A stretch of DNA of 32,518 nt from CAYFYJ01 sp964347415 (GTDB taxonomy: Archaea > Aenigmatarchaeota > Aenigmatarchaeia > CG10238-14): contig CAYFYJ010000010.1 in assembly GCA_964347415.1 (NCBI GenBank), positions 1 through 32,518 of the forward strand, read 5' to 3'. The position numbers and the translations under genes are program-made. Under the pieces are notes generated by a model. That model saw only the letters and a program-made list of their open reading frames with translations, was not told the DNA's origin and did not search any database. This document shows positions 1-7,581 of this stretch, piece after piece (position 1 is the stretch's first letter; each line of letters begins with the position of its first letter).

Positions 1-1
1 A

Positions 2-355
2 GCTTATCAAACTAGTGAATGTCTTGACGACGTAGAAAATAATGTTATAATACCCACGCTCGGCTACAGTTTGCCCATTGTAATTACAGAATGGAATTGG
101 AATCCTAATCCAGATCTCCAAGGAGATTACAGAGATCTAGATAAACAATTCATTTCTGATTTCTCATCCATCATGATTGAGGAATTCAAAAACAATAATC
201 ATCTGTTGATGGCTCATCAGTTTTGTTATGGTTCACACTGCGCAAATGGTCATTTAGCAATGATAGGTGGGGATTGGCCCTATTCTGATACCAAACCCCA
301 GTATGATGTGTTCTTACATTATGCGAAAATATTATGCCCAGAATGCCCAAGGTAA
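2..355 (+). CDS. C-terminal part of a probable secreted glycoside hydrolase (5' truncated by window edge)
   Basis: The reading frame is open from base 2 with no stop, so the gene starts outside the window; the TTG at 71 is not a credible start. The fragment contains IVITEWNW, which resembles the strand that carries the catalytic glutamate in TIM-barrel glycosidases. About 45 residues later HQFCYGSH..NGHLAMI resembles the last barrel strand. The protein ends CPECPR. Family assignment (GH5/GH39-like clan) is inferred from these short motifs only. It is followed by about 115 nt of A/T-rich DNA and then a convergent gene. It could also be another TIM-barrel enzyme. Confidence 0.45.
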   Translation, partial: AYQTSECLDDVENNVIIPTLGYSLPIVITEWNWNPNPDLQGDYRDLDKQFISDFSSIMIEEFKNNNHLLMAHQFCYGSHCANGHLAMIGGDWPYSDTKPQYDVFLHYAKILCPECPR

Positions 356-431
356 AAGTAACTAATGATTATTAAAAATTACGGTTAGATGGGAAATATA
401 AAATCTATATTTTAATGTATATATACTATAA

Positions 432-481
432 ATAAAAAACAAAAAAAATAGAGGTGAGTGAGACTCCTGATTATCTCACTC
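432..481 (-). terminator. Stem-loop plus T-tract terminator of the small secreted protein gene
   Basis: On the minus strand an 8-bp perfect stem (GAGTGAGA at 474-481 pairing with TCTCACTC at 456-463) with a 10-nt loop spans the stop codon. It is followed by a T-rich run made of eight T, G and six T (432-448 on the plus strand as A). Archaeal termination mainly needs the T-tract; the stem is an extra. Confidence 0.6.
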
Positions 482-1028
482 TGTTGACTATGATGTGGTC
501 GTAGACAATGGTGCCGGGTTGCATCTCGATGTAGTCGTATATCTCATTCTGTAGCCGATATACGTACAAGGCATGTGTTTCTGGAGTCACTTTCGCTACC
601 AGTATTTTGAATGGCTGTGTTGGTTGCGCAGGGTCACCGGTTAAGTATACGGAATGTCGTCCTCTCCATTCACCCCCCCATTTTCTATCATAGAAGAAAT
701 CAATAGGCGCGCCCGGATGTGTCAGATTTGAATCCATAGGACTTGTCAACAGCCAGAATCCCTCGAGTAACCACCATCTCTCGTCAAGATGAGGAATATG
801 TCTGTTGAATATCCCTTCCACGTCGACTTGTATTCCTGTGAATGAACCATGAGCTGGAGAGGTGATTGTAATGTGATTTTCTCTTCCACGAGCTGCTTTG
901 GCGTTCGCCGGTACAATGATCATCATCAGAGAAAAGGAAGCTATGACAATCGTTAGCAATGATAGTGTTAGTCTTGTTTTCTTTTTCAGAATTTCATCCT
1001 CCTTACTTCTGTTGTTTGTGTTTTCCAC
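471..1028 (-). CDS. Small secreted protein with N-terminal signal peptide and Ig-like segment
   Basis: 185 residues if the GTG at 1028 is used, with GGAG nine bases upstream. A basic n-region (LKKKTR), a hydrophobic core (LTLSLLTIVIASFSLMMII) and a likely cleavage after ANAKA make a signal peptide. The mature part begins with ITITSPAHGSFTGIQVDVEG, the pattern of bacterial/archaeal Ig-like surface domains, followed by a Trp-rich stretch (ERWWLLEGFWLL) and a KILVAKVTPETHALYVYRL strand-like segment. I do not recognise the family. A strong AAGGAGG motif lies inside the 5' part of the frame, just ahead of ATT-CTG-AAA-AAG, so translation may start at a non-canonical codon and give a shorter signal peptide. 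A hairpin plus T-tract follows the stop. Confidence 0.65.
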   Translation of the reverse strand: MENTNNRSKEDEILKKKTRLTLSLLTIVIASFSLMMIIVPANAKAARGRENHITITSPAHGSFTGIQVDVEGIFNRHIPHLDERWWLLEGFWLLTSPMDSNLTHPGAPIDFFYDRKWGGEWRGRHSVYLTGDPAQPTQPFKILVAKVTPETHALYVYRLQNEIYDYIEMQPGTIVYDHIIVNRVR

Positions 1029-1248
1029 TTTTTACTACTCCATCAACGCCTGTGAAGTAAAAAGTGAGTGGCCCAAGACATCAAGTTTTGAAGTCAGGAA
1101 CTACTGTAGACCCTTCATCAAGTTTTTTCAAGGAGAAGCATAGTGTTAATTCTAAGCATGACATTTTTTTTGTCTTTGGTTTCTAAGGGTCTCTTTGGTT
1201 ATTTTGTTGTTTGATGAACATGATATGGTTTCTAATGAGCAATAGAAG

Positions 1249-1325
1249 GTGAGATTTAAATTCATTTGTTTTTCTATAAGATAGAAAATCGTAGTTAAGA
1301 GATGTATAGGATATTTAAATCTCAC
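1249..1325. repeat. 13-bp perfect inverted repeat flanking the DUF1616-like promoter
   Basis: GTGAGATTTAAAT at 1249-1261 is the exact reverse complement of ATTTAAATCTCAC at 1313-1325. Each arm contains a TTTAAA TATA-like core. The right arm is the probable TATA box for the gene starting at 1348 (about 30 nt upstream). The left arm could act as a TATA box for the opposite direction. Confidence 0.7.
1271..1290 (+). promoter_or_regulatory. Copy 1 of recurring interrupted palindrome TTTCTATAAGATAGAAAATC
   Basis: A 7-3-7 palindrome (TTTCTAT-AAG-ATAGAAA) plus ATC. It is identical over 20 bases to the minus strand at 12943-12962 and matches 18 of the first 19 bases of the minus strand at 28579-28598. 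It lies just upstream of the TATA box of the gene at 1348. Operator function is inferred from recurrence and position. Confidence 0.5.
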
Positions 1326-1345
1326 TTCTTATCTCTACTACGATA
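1287..1345. repeat. Imperfect inverted repeat bracketing the TATA box
   Basis: AATCGTAGTTAAGAGAT (1287-1303) pairs with ATCTCTACTACGATA (1331-1345), with a 2-base insertion in the left arm. The right arm ends two bases before the ATG at 1348. It would cover the transcription start and could be an operator or an mRNA 5' hairpin. Confidence 0.5.
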
Positions 1346-1347
1346 GT

Positions 1348-1740
1348 ATGGGAAAAAAAGATACAACATTTTGGGGTTTAATTAAATTCTTTTTTGTTAT
1401 TGGATTGCCCTTTTTCCTCTTGTTTTCTTTAAATTTTACTCCAGATTATTCTTTAACAAACGGTATATTAACCCTAATTATCATGTTTTTCTTACCAGGT
1501 TATTCTATTGTAAACATACTATTCAATAAAAATTTTGAGATTCCTGAAATTCTTGTGTTAAGTATGGCAACAAGCATTAGTGTATTTATTTTATTTGCTA
1601 TGAGTGTACACTTCTCTGGATCTGAGATAAGTGTTTTAAATATCTTACATCCGGTTATAATTCTGAGCTTAATCCTGGGCCTGTTAAATCTCTTTAAAAA
1701 TGTATTATTGACAAAAAAACTACATCGAGTGGGAATATGA
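1348..1740 (+). CDS. DUF1616-like polytopic membrane protein (N-terminal half)
   Basis: 130 residues with four hydrophobic segments at roughly 12-30, 36-60, 68-88 and 96-117. The stretch FFLPGYSIVNILF followed by EILVLSMATSISVFI resembles the membrane core of archaeal DUF1616 proteins, where a PGY motif precedes a Ser-rich helix. DUF1616 proteins normally continue into an extracytoplasmic beta domain; here that part is the next gene, which overlaps by four bases (ATGA). A TATA box at 1311-1320 and the lack of a Shine-Dalgarno suggest a nearly leaderless transcript. Function of the family is not established; it is often associated with surface glycan or exopolysaccharide regions. Family call is from motif memory. 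Confidence 0.55.
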   Translation: MGKKDTTFWGLIKFFFVIGLPFFLLFSLNFTPDYSLTNGILTLIIMFFLPGYSIVNILFNKNFEIPEILVLSMATSISVFILFAMSVHFSGSEISVLNILHPVIILSLILGLLNLFKNVLLTKKLHRVGI

Positions 1741-2129
1741 AAGGAAATGACAGAACATTTTATTTGAGTTTAATCCTCACTTTAATCATTCTATCCCTGA
1801 CAATCTATATCTCGTCTGTTCAGCCGTCAAAAGAAGAGTTTGTAGAAGTTTATTGGTTAAATTATCCGAAAAACGTAAGTCAACAGAACTTCACAGTTGA
1901 TTTTGTAATAAAATCACATTATGCTGAGGCGCAAGATTTTGACGTAACTTTATCAGTCGACTCAAACCTGACTGAAACTAAAATCTTCAATCTTAAACCA
2001 AACGAAGAGTTAGTTTCCAGTTTCAATGTTACACTAACAACCGAGGGATCGTATAAAATAGAAATTGTAGTATCCTCGTTGATGACTCAAGAAAAAAATG
2101 AAATTTATTTCTGGGTTGATAGGATTTAA
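1737..2129 (+). CDS. Signal-anchored extracytoplasmic beta-domain protein, partner of the DUF1616-like gene
   Basis: 130 residues. An N-terminal hydrophobic helix (residues 9-27) is followed by an outward-facing domain with N-glycosylation sequons (NVS, NFT, NLT, NVT) and alternating beta-strand pattern ending in EIYFWVDRI. The opening FVEVYWLNYPKN recalls the F-x-E-x-Y start of the extracellular half of DUF1616 proteins. The ATG overlaps the stop of the preceding gene, so the two are translationally coupled. It converges on the glycan operon, with its stop four bases from that of the GT-C gene. A plain reading is that an ancestral DUF1616 protein has been split in two. Confidence 0.55.
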   Translation: MKGNDRTFYLSLILTLIILSLTIYISSVQPSKEEFVEVYWLNYPKNVSQQNFTVDFVIKSHYAEAQDFDVTLSVDSNLTETKIFNLKPNEELVSSFNVTLTTEGSYKIEIVVSSLMTQEKNEIYFWVDRI

Positions 2130-2133
2130 TATC

Positions 2134-3708
2134 CTATTTGTAGACTGCCGCATTATCGCTTGAATAAATCTTATCAAATTTTCCGTCTGAAAAAATGGTT
2201 TCCAATTTATCTTTTACATCTTGTTGACTCATACCTTGATAAATAGAAGTTGATAATATACTCTCCCTCGAGACTGTTAAAAGAGGGGTATCGAAAACAT
2301 CAAAGTTATAACCGAACTCAAACTCTATGATTTCTTGTTTTTCATCGCAATTATCATAAAAGTTATCAGAGAAACATTCAACCCTTAGTTTCTCCAGTGA
2401 TATACTCTCAAATCCTTCATTCCCATATTTAGCGACAAAATATAATGGTGTCAAGAACAACAGAATGATCAGAATTATTATCCCAGAGACTTTTACTTCT
2501 CTTAAAAAATATGCTCCAACAGCCGCAAGAGGTAAGGATGAAATCAGAACTAATCTCTCATAAAATTCTCCTTTTAGACCTACACTCACAAAAACAGTGA
2601 AGAACAACATAGAAAATATCCAACCGATGAATAAACTTGATTCGGCTTTATGTTTCTTTTTACGAAGGATAAAAATGCCCATTGATCCTATGATGAAAGA
2701 GAAAACTGTAATTACTATTCTACTAGCTAGAAATATTGTTCTGCTTGGAAGAGTCGTAACGAGTCTTTGTGTAGTGCCAGAGAATTCACCAGATTGTAGA
2801 ATGTTAAAAAAGCGGCTTATGTAGGTATTGTAAAACTCGATATAAATCGATTGATAATAAGTATAAGTTACAAAAATTAAGATCAGGAATAGGAAAACGG
2901 AATAAAACTCTAAACTCCTGACTCTTTTACATAAAAACAATATCGAACCCAAAATAAGAATCAAGAATACTGGGGTTCCTGGGTGTGAAAAGACGATTAC
3001 AGGGGTCAGTAAAAATAACAAAAACAAATAAGGTATTCTATCTTTTTTTGATGAACTAAAGGATTTTATTAGGACTAGCATGAAAACTAAGTATAAATTG
3101 AAAATCAAGAATTGCGGGGATAAATGATTTTCTTCAACTGTCCAGTTGAAGAATAAATATAACACTGACGCCAAAAAAGAAACTTTAGAATCGAAAAAAT
3201 GTTTAAACAGTAAATAAATCGCTACGACACCTAATATGTAAAGAATTGGAATTAAAAACTTCATGATCAAGTAGGGCGGAAAAAACTGAAATAAGAGTCC
3301 GTACACCAAGAAGGTTCCGGGATATTCCTCATAACCACTAAGATAATTAACAACCTTTCCGGTCTCAAAAATCTCTTGGGACAGGTAGGAGTGTGTCCAT
3401 GTATCTGGATACCTAGCCAAATGCTCATATATGAATGGGGTCCAAATCAGATATACGACCAATAGTATGAGAGTTAAGTAAACAAATTTTTGGTCAATTT
3501 TATTGAAATTGGCAAATTGAAAGACAATCAAGACTAAGAGGAACAGATAACCAATCCAAAAGATTGGACTCATTTTTAATATTAGCCCAAAAACATCATA
3601 ATTAGTAAAAACTATTTGCCCTTGAAATATCAAATTTATTAGAAAAATGATTAAAGAAATAAAATACAGTAGTAAATAGATTTTTTGATATCTGTTAACT
3701 ATTTTCAT
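2134..3708 (-). CDS. GT-C superfamily membrane glycosyltransferase, last gene of glycan operon
   Basis: 524 residues with about eleven to twelve predicted membrane helices and a soluble C-terminal region of about 90 residues. After the third helix comes ARYPDTWTHSYLSQEI; the acidic residue in this first large outer loop fits the catalytic loop of GT-C enzymes, which use lipid-phosphate sugars. A second loop reads LSGYEEYPGTF. It probably moves a sugar from a dolichyl-phosphate donor on the outer face of the membrane. It overlaps the upstream GT4 gene by four bases (ATGA) and ends with TAG. No closer family can be named with confidence. Confidence 0.65.
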   Translation of the reverse strand: MKIVNRYQKIYLLLYFISLIIFLINLIFQGQIVFTNYDVFGLILKMSPIFWIGYLFLLVLIVFQFANFNKIDQKFVYLTLILLVVYLIWTPFIYEHLARYPDTWTHSYLSQEIFETGKVVNYLSGYEEYPGTFLVYGLLFQFFPPYLIMKFLIPILYILGVVAIYLLFKHFFDSKVSFLASVLYLFFNWTVEENHLSPQFLIFNLYLVFMLVLIKSFSSSKKDRIPYLFLLFLLTPVIVFSHPGTPVFLILILGSILFLCKRVRSLEFYSVFLFLILIFVTYTYYQSIYIEFYNTYISRFFNILQSGEFSGTTQRLVTTLPSRTIFLASRIVITVFSFIIGSMGIFILRKKKHKAESSLFIGWIFSMLFFTVFVSVGLKGEFYERLVLISSLPLAAVGAYFLREVKVSGIIILIILLFLTPLYFVAKYGNEGFESISLEKLRVECFSDNFYDNCDEKQEIIEFEFGYNFDVFDTPLLTVSRESILSTSIYQGMSQQDVKDKLETIFSDGKFDKIYSSDNAAVYK

Positions 3709-4802
3709 TCTAGTAACACCTTTTTATACAATTTCAATATCTCGGATGCTACACTATCCCAGGTATATTGTTTAATATCAAAATCGGTTTTAGCCTGATT
3801 CGAATTTCTAATTAGGGCAATAAGAGATCTTTCTAGGTCTTTAATCGAACTAATAACAGAACCATACTCTCCAAACAATTCAGGTAAAGCACCACCATCG
3901 CTACTAATTATTATCGGTTTATTCAACGCCAATGCTTCTAAAACAACGATACCAAAAATTTCCCAAGCACTGGGGAAAACGAAAACATCACATTTAGAAA
4001 ATTCCTTTAATAATTCATCGTAGGGTAAACCTTCTTTAAAGGTGACATAATTCTCTAAACCAAGATTCTTACGTAATGATAATAAATCCTTTTTATATGG
4101 CCCTTTTCCTACAACAACAAAATGGATATCTTTATCAGGAAATTTGTTTATCAAACCTTTGAGAGCATGTAAAACCCATTGTGGTCTCTTATATTTTTCT
4201 AATCTTCCGACAAAAAGAATTTGAAAATTATGTTCTTTTTTAACTTTTGGTATATCTCTGAATTTTTTTATATCAATTCCGTTTGGAATTCCAACTAATT
4301 TTTCCCGAGGAATTTTTAATTCTTTGGTTAATAGCTCCATTTCATAATCAGAAACACAAATAATTCTATCTGCTCCAAAGAATATTCCACTCTGAATTCT
4401 GTCATAAATGGTGCGTAAAACTCTTCTTAAGGGAGTTGTACCTCGTGGGCAGTAATGTGGTGTAAAAATATATTTTTTTATGTTAGTTTTTTTCATCCCC
4501 ATAAATGCAGCTAAGGAAGATAAGGATTGATTAGAATGAATATGTAGAATATCAGCATGCTCTTTTCTCAAAGTCGAATAAATCTCTGGAGAGAAGAAAA
4601 ATGCTTCATTAGGTGCAAAGGACCTGAATCTTTTAATCTTTATACCCTTTATAGATTCTTCTCTGGGAAGTCTACCAGAAGGGTCAGTCGTGAAAACATA
4701 GACATCATGTTTTTCTGCTAATCTCTTCGAAATTTCAAGAACATGTGTTTCAATACCTCCAATATACGGATAAAATCTTGGAGAAACTTGTATTATTTTC
4801 AA
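3705..4802 (-). CDS. GT4 family glycosyltransferase
   Basis: 365 residues, GT-B fold. The N-terminus has the acceptor-side signature PRFYPYIGGIETHVLEIS. The middle has LFVGRLEKYKRPQWVLHAL, the usual start of the nucleotide-sugar domain. The C-terminal half has VFPSAWEIFGIVVLEALA, the EX7E motif that binds the donor sugar, followed by SSDGGALPELF. Length is normal for GT4 (PIG-A/WecA-operon type). It acts at the inner face of the membrane on a lipid-linked glycan by inference from context. It follows the second GT4 gene with no spacer and overlaps the GT-C gene downstream. Confidence 0.85.
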   Translation of the reverse strand: MKIIQVSPRFYPYIGGIETHVLEISKRLAEKHDVYVFTTDPSGRLPREESIKGIKIKRFRSFAPNEAFFFSPEIYSTLRKEHADILHIHSNQSLSSLAAFMGMKKTNIKKYIFTPHYCPRGTTPLRRVLRTIYDRIQSGIFFGADRIICVSDYEMELLTKELKIPREKLVGIPNGIDIKKFRDIPKVKKEHNFQILFVGRLEKYKRPQWVLHALKGLINKFPDKDIHFVVVGKGPYKKDLLSLRKNLGLENYVTFKEGLPYDELLKEFSKCDVFVFPSAWEIFGIVVLEALALNKPIIISSDGGALPELFGEYGSVISSIKDLERSLIALIRNSNQAKTDFDIKQYTWDSVASEILKLYKKVLLE

Positions 4803-6116
4803 TTAATCACCCTCAATGATTTGTAAATATCGAGAAAAGCTTTGACTAGAATCATGTTCTAATTTCACATCGGCATAAGCTTTTTCACCTATATTTTTCA
4901 ACTTTTTGTAATTATTCAAAACGAAAACAATTTTTTTTGCTAACTCCTTGGAATCGTTAGGTTCCACTAAAAAACCATTTTCACCATCTTGGATCCTCAC
5001 TCCAAGCGTGCCTATTCTACTGCCAATTACAATCTTTTTTGCCAACCAAGCTTCTGTTAAAACGATTCCAAAGGTTTCAGGAAATAAAGAGGGAATAACT
5101 ACAATATCTGACATATGATAATATGCGTATATATCAGAACGTGGTACATGGCCCACGAATTTAACGTATTTATCGATTTTTAATTCGTGTGTTGAGTTTT
5201 TCAATTCCTCAACATCTTTCCCATTACCCACTACGAATAATTTCCATTTCTTATTGATTTTCAAAACTTCACTAAGACTTTCTAGCAATACTTGTATTCC
5301 TTTTTCTCTTTCAATTCTACCAAGATAAAGGATTATTTTTTCTCCTTTTAGCCTAAAATCTTTTAAAAATTTATTTACAGTTTCTTTATTCAATTCATAA
5401 TTTTCAAAGAAAGATGATTCATGGTTGTCTATAAGACATGTGATTGCCATTGCTTTCTCTTTTTTTATCCCATAACTTATATGGAATCTTTTCGAATGAT
5501 CTGATGGGAACACTATTTTATCAGCTAAAAAGTTTGACGATTGCAATTTAAGAAAAACAATAAAACTGGTGATAAAATTGTAAAAACCGAGAATAATATT
5601 TTTAAATCTTTCAAAATTTTTTGGTAGTTTATGATATAGCAGCATACAATCCCCACACTTACCTTTTTTAATGCCATAACAGAATGGCATTATGGCAGAA
5701 TAGGAGCAAATAAGTTCCTGGGTGTGCATAGTTAAAATCGTTTTTCTCATTAGAATTTTTGAGGCAACTAACGGGGAGAGAGAAATTTGATTGTATGTCA
5801 TTATAATGACTGTTTTGATTCTATGTCGAAGTATCGAGAATATTGTCAAAACGAATATCAATGGATTGAAAATTTCAATCGTTAAATATTTCAATACATC
5901 TAATGGATTTAAAGTCCCTCTCCTATTTTCTTTAAATTTCCCTATTTTGTAGGTTTTTATTCCATTTTCATCGCAGATTTGAAAATTTCTATTAATACCC
6001 ATGGATACTCTGAATATGTTGTATCCATGATTACTGAGCATCTTGGAAAGAATATTCCTTTGAACTTTCCCTCCACCGGTTTCATGTGAACCAATTATCA
6101 AAATATTTTTTTTCAT
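4803..6116 (-). CDS. GT4 family glycosyltransferase with Cys cluster
   Basis: 437 residues. The N-terminal domain begins with HETGGGKVQRNILSKML. The C-terminal domain contains LYLGRIEREKGIQVLLESL, VKFVGHVPRSDIYAYYHMSD and SLFPETFGIVLTEAWLAKK (EX7E). An insertion after MHTQE carries four cysteines (ICSYS, PFCYG, KGKCGDC), as in a subset of GT4 enzymes that bind zinc there. A hydrophobic stretch near residues 80-96 may sit in the membrane. It lies 13 bases after the radical SAM gene and abuts the next GT4. The substrate cannot be told from sequence. Confidence 0.85.
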   Translation of the reverse strand: MKKNILIIGSHETGGGKVQRNILSKMLSNHGYNIFRVSMGINRNFQICDENGIKTYKIGKFKENRRGTLNPLDVLKYLTIEIFNPLIFVLTIFSILRHRIKTVIIMTYNQISLSPLVASKILMRKTILTMHTQELICSYSAIMPFCYGIKKGKCGDCMLLYHKLPKNFERFKNIILGFYNFITSFIVFLKLQSSNFLADKIVFPSDHSKRFHISYGIKKEKAMAITCLIDNHESSFFENYELNKETVNKFLKDFRLKGEKIILYLGRIEREKGIQVLLESLSEVLKINKKWKLFVVGNGKDVEELKNSTHELKIDKYVKFVGHVPRSDIYAYYHMSDIVVIPSLFPETFGIVLTEAWLAKKIVIGSRIGTLGVRIQDGENGFLVEPNDSKELAKKIVFVLNNYKKLKNIGEKAYADVKLEHDSSQSFSRYLQIIEGD

Positions 6117-6129
6117 GATAGCAACCTTT

Positions 6130-7581
6130 TCATAGATTTTTTTTATTAGTGAACCTGCCTAGTGTAAACTTTAATGCTTTTTTAGGATCCAGAAATGCAG
6201 AGGATATACCTTTCAAACTAAATATGGTTTTCCAAAACCGGGCATCATCTTTTGAGAACATAAAATTGCCGGCATCTACTGCTTTCTTAATCTCTTCCCC
6301 TGTTAAACAATCAGTTCTCATCACAACACTTCTTCCTGTATAATTTCTTATATCCCTCGTGAGGAGCCAACCCTTTCTTTCTGCCAATTCATATAGTTTT
6401 GTTCCAGGATAGGGTACAACCGAGCAAAACCATGCACGGTTTGCTTTAATATCTCTTGCCAAATCAAAAGTTTTCGAAATAGATTTTTTAGTTTCACCTG
6501 GGAATCCGATCATAAAAAATGCCACTGTTTCCAAACCAATTTCTCTTGCATCGCTGAACACTTTCTTAAGTTTTCTGATATGCGTTTCTGAGACGCCGCC
6601 CTTGGCGATCTTATTCAGGATAACTGGATCACCTGATTCTACACCTAGATGTACACCAGCACAACCTGCTTGTTTCATTTTTTTCATAAATTTTTTTGAA
6701 AGTAATTCAACACGAGCTTCACATCTCCATGTTATATCAATACCTTCCTTAATTATCCCATCACATATTTTTTCAGTCCTCTTAGGGAAGAAGTTAAACA
6801 CTTGATCTCTAAACAAAATGCTCTTGACCTTATATTCTTCAGCAAGAATTTTCAGTTCATTCAAAACATTTTCAGGACTTTTACCACGCCAAATATTACC
6901 ATAACCAATAGGATATGGACAATATATACAACCAAATGGACATCCTCTACTCGTTTGAACTGTAGTAAAATTTTTTCTTTTGAACATATGGTGAGAATAC
7001 TTGCCCATCGGCAATAAATGGAATGCCGGAAATGGAAGTTCATCCATATTTTTGATTAAAAATCTTTTTGGGTTATAGAAAAATTCATCACCTCTCTTGA
7101 AAAAGACTCCATTAATTTTTTTGATATCAGGATATTTCTGGCATAACTCAAGTATTGTATATTCTACTTCGCCACGGACGAAAATCTCTATATCCTTCTT
7201 CCTCAAAACATCCTCTGGCGAGAAAACTTGAGTTAATGCTACAGTTTCCACTCCAGATTTATTTTTCAACCAACTAGCGAAATCTAGGTCATTTGATACA
7301 GATGCACCACTTGTATTCACAAATATTAAATCTGGATTTTTGTTCATGGTCTCTTTCAAGATTTTTGATTTTTCTAGGTCGAGGGTAGGCGAATCGATTA
7401 TACTAACATCAAATCCATTTTTTTCCAGTAAAGCAGCGGAATAGGCTAAATCTAAAGGTGGTAGTTTATCGTATCTAACCAAGGACGTCTTTTTTTCAAC
7501 TATGCCAAATTTTCCTGCATGATCTCTAAGTACAATCATATCTTCTGGATCTGGTGGTTGTATTAGGACTACAGTAGTCAT
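6130..7581 (-). CDS. B12-binding-type radical SAM protein in glycan operon
   Basis: 483 residues. Residues 1-150 have the Rossmann-like B12-binding layout of BchE/PhpK-type proteins (LIQPPDPEDM..., PPLDLAYSAALLEKNGFDVSIID), but I do not see the DxHxxG motif, so cobalamin would bind base-off without that histidine, or not at all. Residues about 200-400 are a radical SAM core: TSRGCPFGCIYC gives the CxxxCxxC cluster site, and AGVHLGVESGD and FFMIGFPGET are the later glycine-rich motifs. Known members do methylations and ring rearrangements on unactivated carbon. Its position between a GT2 and a GT4, overlapping the GT2 by four bases, suggests modification of the lipid carrier or a sugar of the same glycan; that is inference. 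Confidence 0.8.
   Translation of the reverse strand: MTTVVLIQPPDPEDMIVLRDHAGKFGIVEKKTSLVRYDKLPPLDLAYSAALLEKNGFDVSIIDSPTLDLEKSKILKETMNKNPDLIFVNTSGASVSNDLDFASWLKNKSGVETVALTQVFSPEDVLRKKDIEIFVRGEVEYTILELCQKYPDIKKINGVFFKRGDEFFYNPKRFLIKNMDELPFPAFHLLPMGKYSHHMFKRKNFTTVQTSRGCPFGCIYCPYPIGYGNIWRGKSPENVLNELKILAEEYKVKSILFRDQVFNFFPKRTEKICDGIIKEGIDITWRCEARVELLSKKFMKKMKQAGCAGVHLGVESGDPVILNKIAKGGVSETHIRKLKKVFSDAREIGLETVAFFMIGFPGETKKSISKTFDLARDIKANRAWFCSVVPYPGTKLYELAERKGWLLTRDIRNYTGRSVVMRTDCLTGEEIKKAVDAGNFMFSKDDARFWKTIFSLKGISSAFLDPKKALKFTLGRFTNKKNL

Larger units (their letters stand above)
1029..1347. other. 319-nt non-coding region with promoter-proximal inverted repeats
   Basis: This gap lies between the divergent secreted-protein gene and the DUF1616-like pair. 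An open frame on the plus strand (898-1143) is mostly the antisense of the secreted gene and has no protein-like features. The left part (1060-1240) shows nothing clear beyond an 11-base repeat CATCAAGTTTT about 30 bases apart. The right part (1249-1345) carries three nested inverted repeats around the likely TATA box. Confidence 0.6.

Noticed and set aside
898..1143. Open frame on the plus strand opposite the secreted protein
   Set aside because: It is mostly antisense of the signal-peptide gene, and the rest has no Shine-Dalgarno, promoter or protein-like composition.
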